Made by a program: the position numbers and the translations under genes. Source: a virus. From it: a DNA stretch of 26,645 bases. Each line of letters opens with the position of its first letter. Within the stretch, counting starts at the first letter, position 1. Below, piece by piece: positions 1 through 8,300 of the stretch. The stretch spans positions 1 to 26,645 of the IMG/VR virus record IMGVR_UViG_3300017527_000170. One strand, given 5' to 3'. The notes below the pieces were generated by a model. That model did no database searches, was not told the origin of the DNA, and worked only from the letters and a program-made list of their open reading frames with translations.

Positions 1-57
1 AAATTCATTTTCCATTATATTTCCTGCTTAAGTCTTTGATCGTGAAATATTACATGA

Positions 58-177
58 GTTAATTCTGGATGTGATGGACATTATACTATCGCTTCCGGAT
101 ATCATGTTGTAAATCGTATAGGTTACTGGATTACTGAAAACCCACACGATTTTTTAACTGATGTAATTGATGACTAA
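58..177 (+). pseudogene. Possible C-terminal remnant of an upstream gene
   Basis: A 39-codon open stretch follows a TGA at 55-57 and ends in TAA at 175-177, 17 bases before the ATPase start. Its translation looks protein-like, with the segment GYWITENPHDFLTDVIDD, but there is no ATG, GTG or TTG in frame. The frame +1 to it is open from 32 to about 112 and gives an equally plausible peptide. A frameshifted or degraded gene end, a recoded gene or a sequencing indel would all explain this. It may also be chance. No function is recognised. Confidence 0.25.
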
Positions 178-194
178 ATTTTGGAGAAAACTGA

Positions 195-857
195 ATGAAT
201 AACATAAAATTAGCTGTAGTTGCTTTACCTGCAATAGGTAAAACAACTTTATTACAAACACTTACAGATACACTTGTAATTGCAAGAGACGGTAAAAGAT
301 ATCCATTTGCACAACCACATATCAATGTTCCAGATTACACTTCAGTAAGTGAATTAATTGATATCATAGCTAATACTGTCGAAAAATATGAAGATAAATT
401 CGGTAAATTACCTAAAACTGTTGCTATTGATTCAATATCTAAAATTTTATTAGATATCGAAGGTTATTGTTTAGCTACTATAAAATCATTTCCATACGGA
501 AAAATAAATACAGAAATTAAAGAATTTGTAGATTTTATTGAAAGAGATCTTGCTGAAGTATTTAACATAGTTTTAGTATCACATGCTTTATATAATGAAG
601 ACACTGTAGGATACTCACTAGTTAATGCTGGTGGAAGCTACGGCAAGAAAGGCGGAATTCTCTCTGAAGTAGATGAATCAGTATTTTTAGAATTAAAAGG
701 TAAAAAACGTATAATTCATTACCGCAATCCTAAAATGTGTGCAAGAACTACTGTTGGTGACTTACCAGATAGCATAGAAGCTCCAGAATTTAATCTTCAA
801 GACCATTTAACTATGTTACAAAATAAACAGTCTAAAGCAGCTGAATGGAGTTTATAA
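195..857 (+). CDS. Sak4/RecA-like phage recombination ATPase (AAA_24-type)
   Basis: A 220-residue P-loop ATPase. The Walker A region is A10-LPAI-G15-K16-T17; the usual first glycine is alanine. Walker B is the hydrophobic strand TVAID79 followed by S80, and a third strand ends LVSHA (117-121), as in RecA-fold proteins of the Sak4/AAA_24 group. A late basic segment with CAR...LP also fits that group. Family members are thought to act in phage recombination or strand annealing with an SSB partner, and an SSB-like gene lies 395 bases downstream; in N4 an ATPase gene likewise sits next to SSB gp45. The start is supported by GGAG at 183-186, 8 bases before the ATG. Role inferred from fold and context. 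Confidence 0.75.
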   Translation: MNNIKLAVVALPAIGKTTLLQTLTDTLVIARDGKRYPFAQPHINVPDYTSVSELIDIIANTVEKYEDKFGKLPKTVAIDSISKILLDIEGYCLATIKSFPYGKINTEIKEFVDFIERDLAEVFNIVLVSHALYNEDTVGYSLVNAGGSYGKKGGILSEVDESVFLELKGKKRIIHYRNPKMCARTTVGDLPDSIEAPEFNLQDHLTMLQNKQSKAAEWSL

Positions 858-860
858 GAC

Positions 861-1043
861 ATGCTGTGTTTATTTCGTAAGCACCGGTATGAACATATAG
901 GTAATTTTAGCGAGTATGACAGAAGAGGCTTATATCAATGCAGTAACTGCAAAAAAATTGTTATGAGTTTACCTTCCGAATTTTTTGACAAGCAAACAAA
1001 AAAAGGCAAATTCCGTCTTGAAGACGGTATATATGTGCCTTAA
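861..1043 (+). CDS. Small Cys/His protein, possible zinc-binding
   Basis: A 60-residue protein with C3, H8 and H12 near the N-terminus and a CxxC pair (C27, C30) in the segment YQCSNCKK. This spacing could bind one zinc ion, as in many tiny phage zinc-ribbon proteins. The start lies 3 bases after the ATPase stop, and its ribosome site GGAG (847-850) lies inside the end of that gene, so the two are probably translated from one message. The second half is basic (KQTKKGKFR). No specific function is recognised; nucleic-acid binding is only a guess from the zinc-like motif and charge. Confidence 0.6.
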   Translation: MLCLFRKHRYEHIGNFSEYDRRGLYQCSNCKKIVMSLPSEFFDKQTKKGKFRLEDGIYVP

Positions 1044-1061
1044 CAAATTAACGTTCTTTAC

Positions 1062-1148
1062 GCTAAATGTTGAATGGGGTGAGTTAAAGTAGCAGACGGA
1101 TACATAGCTCATCATTAAACCTTCGATGGGAGGCAGTCAGCATTTAGC
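1062..1148 (+). ncRNA. Candidate three-way-junction structured RNA
   Basis: Hand folding gives three nested helices. P1 pairs 1062-1073 with 1137-1148: 12 base pairs, one G-U. P2 pairs 1078-1086 with 1105-1113: 9 pairs, two G-U, with an 18-base loop (1087-1104). P3 pairs 1120-1124 with 1129-1133: 5 pairs, with a GATG loop. The element fills the non-coding gap between the Cys/His gene and the SSB gene. It matches no tRNA: there is no T-loop in the right place. I recognise no riboswitch or ribozyme core (hammerhead, twister, HDV, TPP, c-di-GMP). It could be a leader element controlling the SSB gene, a small phage RNA, or a processed message segment. Support is complementarity only. Confidence 0.45.
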
Positions 1149-1163
1149 TATTTACCTAATTTT

Positions 1164-1192
1164 CGTAATGAAAGTTTATTCATTGCGTTTTT
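1164..1192 (+). terminator. Weak rho-independent terminator-like hairpin
   Basis: Bases 1164-1172 (CGTAATGAA) pair with 1179-1187 (TTCATTGCG) across a 6-base loop: 9 pairs including one G-T. Five Ts follow (1188-1192). It lies just downstream of the candidate structured RNA and upstream of the SSB gene, so it could end the ATPase transcript or attenuate read-through. The stem is AT-rich, so strength is doubtful. Confidence 0.45.
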
Positions 1193-1221
1193 AACCCGGG
1201 AATTTTCCCAAAACTAAAATA

Positions 1222-1236
1222 ACACACTGAGTGTGT
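1222..1236. promoter_or_regulatory. Perfect 15-base palindrome just before the SSB ribosome site
   Basis: ACACACTGAGTGTGT has 7-base arms around a central G (1229). Read as a hairpin it is a 6-bp stem with the 3-base loop TGA. The AGGA ribosome site (1237-1240) begins at the next base. Options are an operator for a dimeric protein, an RNA hairpin that hides the ribosome site, or an N4 vRNAP-type hairpin promoter; those have 5-7 bp stems and a 3-base loop with a central purine. The sequence does not decide between them. Confidence 0.4.
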
Positions 1237-1251
1237 AGGAATAATATATAT

Positions 1252-1941
1252 ATGAGTTTTTTCAAATCCTCAAAAAAAGCAGAAGACATTAAACAAGGTG
1301 GTAGTAACCATATCAACACTTCTGGTGTTTATCCAGTTACAATTCTTGCTCCGATAGTAAGTGTATCTAAAGGAGGTTCTACTTCTATTGATATGTTTAT
1401 TGAACATGCAGGACAAAAACAGACTATCTACGGGAATCTTCGTATTACCAATAATGATGGTTCTCCTAATAAAATAGGAGCTAAAATCTTTAATCAGCTA
1501 ATGATTATTGCAGGTGTAGATGAAGTAGCAGATCCTGTAGAAATTGAACTGCCTATCGGTAAAAAAGAAGCTATGAAAGATGTAGCTGCTTTAGAAGATT
1601 TAGCAGATATTGATGTTATGATGCGTATTCAAATGGAATATGATAGTTATAATGGTAATATCACAGAAAAGAAAGTTATTAAAGCTTTCTTTCGTTCTGG
1701 TGATAATGCTTCCGCTGAAGAAATTGTTAACGGAGAAGAAGCTGGTGAAGCCTTTAAACGTGAATCTAAATACCTAAATAACATTACATTTAAAGACAGT
1801 GTAACACCCGAACAAGTTAAACAATGGATTGCCGATAAACGTCCAAAAGGTACAGCCGAAAATTCTGCTGATGAAGAGTCTTCTACTAAAAAACCTAGTT
1901 TTGGTAAAAAACGTTCTTTTGGTAAAAAGAAAGAAAGCTAA
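1252..1941 (+). CDS. SSB-like single-stranded DNA-binding protein (N4 gp45-like position)
   Basis: A 229-residue protein starting MSFFKSSKKAEDI. I chose the ATG at 1252 over an in-frame GTG at 1231 because AGGA (1237-1240) precedes the ATG, while the GTG falls inside the palindrome. The N-terminal half has the alternating beta pattern of an OB-like phage SSB (GVYPVTILAPIVS, then SIDMFIEHAG and YGNLRITNNDG), followed by a GxKIFNQLM helix. The C-terminus is lysine-rich with SFGKK twice in the last 17 residues, not the acidic tail of bacterial SSBs. N4 SSB (gp45) serves replication and recombination and also activates host RNA polymerase at late promoters, using its C-terminus. Position next to the ATPase and upstream of the convergent vRNAP gene fits N4. 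Identification is moderate. Confidence 0.65.
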   Translation: MSFFKSSKKAEDIKQGGSNHINTSGVYPVTILAPIVSVSKGGSTSIDMFIEHAGQKQTIYGNLRITNNDGSPNKIGAKIFNQLMIIAGVDEVADPVEIELPIGKKEAMKDVAALEDLADIDVMMRIQMEYDSYNGNITEKKVIKAFFRSGDNASAEEIVNGEEAGEAFKRESKYLNNITFKDSVTPEQVKQWIADKRPKGTAENSADEESSTKKPSFGKKRSFGKKKES

Positions 1942-1943
1942 TC

Positions 1944-2108
1944 GTGTGGAATACCTTTAAAGCAATAGGTATTACTTTACTTGTTGTATGCGGTATTGGA
2001 ATAGCAGCTCTCATTATTTATTGGGGAGCTGTTATTTTAGTGTTAGGAGGTCTTTTAATACTTGTTTTTGTAGTAGTAGCAGACCATTATGATAGCAAAC
2101 AAGAGTAA
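1944..2108 (+). CDS. Small membrane protein, two predicted helices, GTG start
   Basis: A 54-residue frame from GTG (1944) to TAA (2106-2108), beginning 2 bases after the SSB stop. The translation starts VWNTFKAIGITLL and is almost wholly hydrophobic from about residue 6 to 47, enough for two membrane-spanning helices around the YWG segment at about residue 28, with a short polar tail (DHYDSKQE). The long hydrophobic run without stops and tight packing between two genes support coding. The ribosome site is poor (purine-rich end of the SSB gene), so translation may depend on coupling to SSB. Size and topology resemble small phage inner-membrane proteins such as holins or exclusion proteins, but nothing specific identifies it. 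Confidence 0.55.
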   Translation: MWNTFKAIGITLLVVCGIGIAALIIYWGAVILVLGGLLILVFVVVADHYDSKQE

Positions 2109-2130
2109 AACTAATAGAGAGGAATATTAG

Positions 2131-2313
2131 ATGGTTAAGTTTACCAATATCAAGAATGAGAAGGATGTGGTGGAGTGGGATAGTAAATCAGGTACATTCT
2201 ACTTTAAGGAAAAGAAGCGGTCTGGCCTACGATCCTATCGAGGTGATGACGATTCTAAGATGCAGATCATGTGGGATGATGACGGAACAATGACCCCGTA
2301 CTGGGGTTGGTAA
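2131..2313 (+). CDS. Small acidic/aromatic protein of unknown function
   Basis: A 60-residue protein preceded by a good ribosome site (GAGAGGAA at 2115-2122). It is strongly charged, with an acidic DDDSK...WDDDG stretch, and ends in PYWGW. No family is recognised. Codon choice differs from its neighbours: lysine is mostly AAG rather than AAA, and GTG, GAG and TGG are common. The row 2221-2280 has 28 G/C in 60, against 15 in 60 at 2581-2640 in the vRNAP gene. This suggests later acquisition or a different expression demand. It is the last rightward gene, ending 9 bases before the converging vRNAP stop. Confidence 0.65.
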   Translation: MVKFTNIKNEKDVVEWDSKSGTFYFKEKKRSGLRSYRGDDDSKMQIMWDDDGTMTPYWGW

Positions 2314-2339
2314 AAAATTAGTTTACATTCCTACTAATT
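2312..2339 (-). terminator. Terminator-like hairpin at the end of the leftward late transcript
   Basis: AATTAGT (2316-2322) and ACTAATT (2333-2339) are perfect complements with a 10-base loop that contains the vRNAP stop codon. Read on the - strand, the hairpin is followed at once by six Ts (2317-2312). The position, exactly where convergent transcripts meet, supports a role as late terminator. The stem is AT-rich. A GC-rich 5-bp hairpin inside the preceding + gene (2293-2307) may add to the barrier. Confidence 0.5.
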
Positions 2340-5300
2340 CTCCAGCGGGTACTACTAAAGTTTGATCTAATATATCAAAAGGAGTATTAAATCTATTAAA
2401 TAATCCCATATAAAATATACTTGTATCAGTAATATCATCCATATTTCCAAATAAATCATCTAATAATAAAATACTTAAAGCAGAAGCTGGTTTTTCTTTA
2501 AATTGTTTAAAAATAATTTTCTGAATTCTGAAATAAAATTTAGTAAACATTAATAGACCTACATCATTAACCCACTGCATTTCTCTAGAAGTTGGTACAT
2601 CATAGTTAACAAAAGTTTCTATAATTTCATTTAATATCTGTCTACGATAATTTTCTTTAGCTTCTTTAGTTTTTAACCTTTTAGGAATTGCACTAATTCT
2701 TGTACGATATAGTGCATATCTAGCCATAAAATCACTTACTTGTGTAGCTTTAAGCAATAACTGATAAGGTTTAGTATCTTGTGTAAGATATAAATGTTTA
2801 TAAGTAGAAGTAGCAAAATCAGGCAAATATCTATTTGCTATCTGCTGTACTTTATCTCCAAGTTTAGCTTTAGACGAATAAATATCTTCTTCAAAATTTA
2901 CGTCTTCAATAATACTCTGAAATATTCCTTCATCTAGTAATTCTGATACTACATTTTCAGATATGTCTGTTTCTAACCTGGCTAATTCTACTTGCAATTT
3001 TTTAAGTTTAATTTTAGTCAGTGCCTTATCAGAAGCGATAATTCTTTTTACGATATCTCTTCGTGATACTGCTTTACTATATTTATCTAATTCAATTACA
3101 GCTTCACTTTGATACTTTGCAATATTTTGTGTATTTACACCTTTAACCCAAAGTAAAATATTATTACTTATAAAATTAGGTAATAAAATAACACCTGTTT
3201 TAACTACAATATTACTTTTAGCTATATCAACAACTTCTGTCCATATTTTTCCTATATCAACATTAGGAGCATCAGGAAAGAATGAATTTTGTAGTATCCA
3301 AGTTAAACCTTCATTCATATTTCTAAAACCAGCTCCGACTAAATTTTGTTGATCTGTTAATCTTAATTTTCTAAAACCAAAAATTAAATTAACAAACTCT
3401 TTCCGTATCATTACAGGATTACCTTTACCCCAAATATCTTCCATATCTTTTTTCATTTCTTTGGGCATAAGTCTATACATTTCACGTAATTCTTCATCCG
3501 GACTAGTATCACTAATATCTACAAAAGCACTTTGATCTTGTAAAAACTGTGCATCAAATTGTCCTTTAGCAATAAGTAAAACCTGTTTATTAACTTTTAC
3601 AGAATTTACTTTGTCTACAATACTTCCAAATGTCCTACCTAAAGAATAATCAAATCTATTATCTCTATTTAATATTGTATCCTTTGCAAAATCAGTCATA
3701 ACATAACGATAAGAGGCTGTACTACCGCTTTCATTAACTACTGGGACCAAAGCTATACCTTTAGTTTTAAATCCCTTAGAAGTGAACTGAGCCTTAATAT
3801 CTGAAGCAGTAGCTTTCTTTATTTGTCTTGTTTTAGTTTGAGCATCAAAATACGTACCATCTGTAACATGAGTAGTATAAATATCTTCTAAAGTAGTACC
3901 ATTAGCCTGTCTACTAGTCAAAGAAGCTATAGTTTTAACCCATGGCGAATTAGAAGCAGATTTATTTACGTATAGGTATCTAGGCTCTGTATTATCATTA
4001 GTATCCATACGTAATTTAGTATCTTTTACTAATCTGTACCCAGCTTTACTCATCTGTTCGATTGTTTTTTGTTTTTTATCTCCAACCTTTATATCAATAT
4101 TAGGATCAAAATTTTCTTTAGTATAACCTTTAGCAGTTAAAGCTTTATTACCATGGAAAAGTTTTTCTAAAGACTGCTTTTTAGCTAATACCTGTAAATT
4201 AAATAATGCAGCTATACCATTAACTTTACCGTCTACTTCATTTTCTCTTGCGTATACATCAGCAGCTAAATCTTTTTCCTTTTGAGATGTAGCTAATAAA
4301 CTGTATAAAGTAGCTAATTCATCTATTAATAATTCTGCTTTAGCAATATCGCCCTGAGCTTCTACACTTACATTATTTAAACTAGCTATATTAAAAGCAT
4401 TACGCATCTGTCCAGATACAAAATCATCTCCTTTAGCCATAAGATTTCCTAATCCTCTAGCTTGATGAATATAGTACCAACTATTAGATCCATCTTTTTT
4501 ACCACCAAATTCTGTAGATAATAGTTGAGTTTCTACATCCTGTATAAATATTGCTAAAGATGCAGGATCTCTTAATATTTGCATTAAATTGTCAGGTGTA
4601 TATTTATCAGGCTCCACAGTAGTTAAAAGAGCTGTTATATCTGTTTTCATAAAAGACTTATAAACAGCAGCACTTTCTTCTTTTGTAAGTTTAGTATGTA
4701 AACTATCATTTAGCTGTTTTATTACATTATCTGCTTCATGCATTCTAGCTTGATCAATAGTCTTTTTAGAAATTCTTAACATAGAATGCCATACAGAATT
4801 ATTTTCAGTTAATCCCTGCATCTCTCTGACTAATTTAGTAATAAAACTTCTTTCTGTAAGAGCTATATTAAAGCTAATTTGTTTTATAGCTTTTCCTAAT
4901 GCACCATAAATTTTTGGATCTAATAATGAAACCAATGTACCTACAGTTCTTCCTACTTTGGTAGTAGGCTTATTGTCACTTATATTATATTTATGTGCAG
5001 GAGCAAATATGAATTTATTTAGTAATCCTAAAGTTTTTTCATTTACTCCATCTAAAGATTCAAAAATCCTTAAAAACCCATATTTATTTTTTTCATTAGT
5101 AGTCATCATTTGATCTACTAAACGTCTTAAAGCTACATCTCCCGATAAGTTATTAACTTTTACAATTCTATTTGAAATATTAATAATAGCATCATGAAAC
5201 CAATTTTTTAGTTTATCCCACAATGTGTTGGTTTTTTCTGTTTTTGTTTTTTGTTTTGTTTTTATAGATGCTAATTTCTTAACCATTCTCTCATTAGATA

Positions 5301-8300
5301 ATCCATAAGCTACAAATTCATGTAAATAAGGATTTATCTTTTTAGTAGTAATATGTCCAGTATTAGGATCAGTGACTTTTACTTCCTCTATTCTAGTACT
5401 ATTAAATATATAATCGTATGTCTCTTTAGCTGTTGTTATTTCTTCTTTACTAGGTTTTTTCTCACCTTCTGGAAGAAAGTCTTTATATGTAAATACCTTT
5501 TCAGCTTGAGTATATAACCGTTTAAGAGCACTTCTGAGTCTAGGATTACTATCTATAGCATTTTCTGTTACAGCGTGTATAAGCTCGTGTACGTACACTT
5601 CTTGAGCTGATAACTGAGCATTATTATTAACTGTACTTGCTGAACCTAATATATGTATATCCTGAGAACCGTCTTCAAATGTTCTTTGAGCACCAAAAGT
5701 AATATCAGTAGTTTCACCTACTTTTAAATCAATACTGCCTTGTAATTTAACAAAATTATCCATTAATTCTTCTAAACGTGCAGTATGAGCTAAAGAATCT
5801 TTTTTAGTACCTATTGAAGCAATAGCATTAAATACTGTTTTAATATTTGTAGCATTAACAGTAGCACTCATCAACGTAACAAAATTATCAAAATCTACTG
5901 TGCGTGAAGAAGATCCTTTTATGGTACTAAAAGCACTATCTATTAAATTTTCTAATTCCTGTTCTTCAGATAGTTTCAATATTCCTTGTAAGACTACCTT
6001 ATTACCGCCTGGTGTATGTGCAGCATTAGCTACTGTAATTACAGGATTATCCTCTATAAACGTTTTACGTTTAGCTTCTAATTCCAATAAAGCTCTTTTA
6101 TAGAGTGTACGAAATTCAGCAAAAGATGTTTTTTCTGTCTTAAACCCGTCAGGTGTTTCTCTTATTACATTTATAACTTTTTTGCTAAACAGTTTATTAA
6201 CAACAGATTGAGCATCTTTAGTATCATTAATCAATTTATTATATTGATCTACCAAAATGCTTTCAGGTCTTTTAGGCAATACGATAGAATTCGGTTTAGC
6301 TTTTTTATATGCCATACCAACACTAACTAAACTAGCATCAACCTCTTTCAGTAAATTATAAGTTTGAGTTGTAAATTGTAAAAATGCTTCATTATAAGAT
6401 TTTGTACCTTCTTCTACAGTAGCTAAAGAGTGAATACCTGCATCATGAATACTAATTGCAGATACAGTTGTAAGCATAGCTTGCTGTATAGCAGAATCTA
6501 AATTATGAATATTAACTACTGCTCCAGATACGCCAGGTGTACTAAATTCATATGCTGTTGAGTAATTCGTTAAACTACTGGACTTAGTTCCGTTTGGAAG
6601 GTTGCCACTGTACTGCTGTTGATTTTTATGTCCAGAATCATATTGTCTTTTAATTCCGCCTTTAATAGCTGCAATACCATCATCTAAACCATCTGATAGT
6701 GGACCTTTTATTACTGGCATAGTATTTCTTATACTTTCTATAATAGCTTCAACTTCTTCTAAAGATAAATTTCTTTCTTTTAAAAGAGTTTGATTAGCTA
6801 TTTCAGCAGTAAATTTACTATTAAATAAAGCAAACATTATTTCAAAAGATTGGTTGATGTAGTTTCTATAAACCATAAATGAACCAAGTCTCTCTGTAAG
6901 TGCTTGTTCTAAAGCTAGACCGTAAGTTTGTTGTACAGCCTCAAGAAAAAGTTTTTTCTGTGTACTGTTTAAAACAAAATTTTTAGCTTCTGTTTGTGGG
7001 TTTAAAGGAGCTTGATTATTTGTTATCTTGTTATATAAATTTTCTAAAGTAGCAAGAGTTTCAGGATTATTATTAGCAGCAGCTAATTCAGAATAAAACT
7101 TTTCTAACACGGTATTAGAAAAAGAAACTTTAGCTTTTTCTATAGAAGCTCCATAATTAGTAAGCATTAAAGGATCTTTAGAATACAATCTTCCTGTATC
7201 AGATATCAAACTACTGGAATCTTCATAAAATGATCCAACAAGAGATTCTATAGCTAAAATAACAGGAGCTGATTTAAGACCTGATTTTTTATATAGCTCG
7301 ACGAAAGATGACCAGGAAACAGCTAATTTTTGATATAAGTCATAATTTTTAAGCTGACCTCTCCAAGTAGGATAATCACTAAAAGTAGAATCGTTAGATA
7401 CACCGATAGCTGCTCTATCATCAACACTACCTGTCAGAGATTGCATCATACCGATAGCTACACCACTAGTTACAGCATCTGTCTCTATTGCAATATTAGT
7501 AACAAACGGAGTAAACGCTAATCCACTTAAAGCAGTTAATTCCGTCTGTCCTTCAATAGCTTTACTATAAACAGCTAGAGCATTTAAAGCTTCAAATGCT
7601 CCTACACCCCTACTTGAACCATCCGGTTTTATTAAAGCCTGTAATACGATTTTCTGAGATTCTTCACTTAAGTTATCAGCTGCAATAGCATCAATAGCTT
7701 CAGCGTTATTTTTAAAAATATCTTCAAATTCTTGAAAACTATCTTCTGGACTTTGCTTATCTATATCACCACCAAAATTTTGTACAACAGCTAATTTAAA
7801 CTGTTCCAATAATTCTGGTGTGTTTACCTCAAGATTAAAAGAATCTAAACCGATTAAATGACGCATCATATTATCGTCTAATGGGTTTAATGTATTATTA
7901 TCAATAAAAATACGTCCATTACGAGATACAAAGTATTTCATAAAAAAACTAGCGTTAGGACTTTTTAGCTGACTCTGAAAGTCCATAAAATTATCTATAG
8001 ATCTTTGTATTTTATTATTATGTGCTTCAGCTTTAATACGCTGTGTTATGTGTAATGCTTCTATTTGAGCTTCTGTTTTATACCCTAAAATTTCTTTATA
8101 TGTATTTTCATCCATACTAAAAAACTTATTACTAAAATTTGTTTTAATTTTCCATGGATCTTTTTGTAGTTTCTTTAATACTTTTTTAGTTTTTTCAGGA
8201 ACTTTTTGGAGAGTTCTCCGCATAAAAGATACTACTTTTCTGACAATCTTTTTCTCCGGAAAAGAACGATATTCTTTAGCTCCTAATAATTTTGAGACTA

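Noticed and set aside
1062-1148. A tRNA gene in the structured gap
   Set aside because: The closing helix is 12 bp, not 7. The TTCGAT motif is not at T-arm distance from the 3' strand, and no anticodon arm can be drawn.
1198-1209. GGGAATTTTCCC as an operator
   Set aside because: The palindrome is imperfect, its hairpin loop would be too small, and it is short enough to arise by chance in AT-rich DNA.
6922-6960. QQTYG (Y856) as polymerase motif B
   Set aside because: There is no lysine 8 residues before the tyrosine. The segment at R767/K771/Y779 fits Rx3Kx7YG exactly and has better spacing from motif A.
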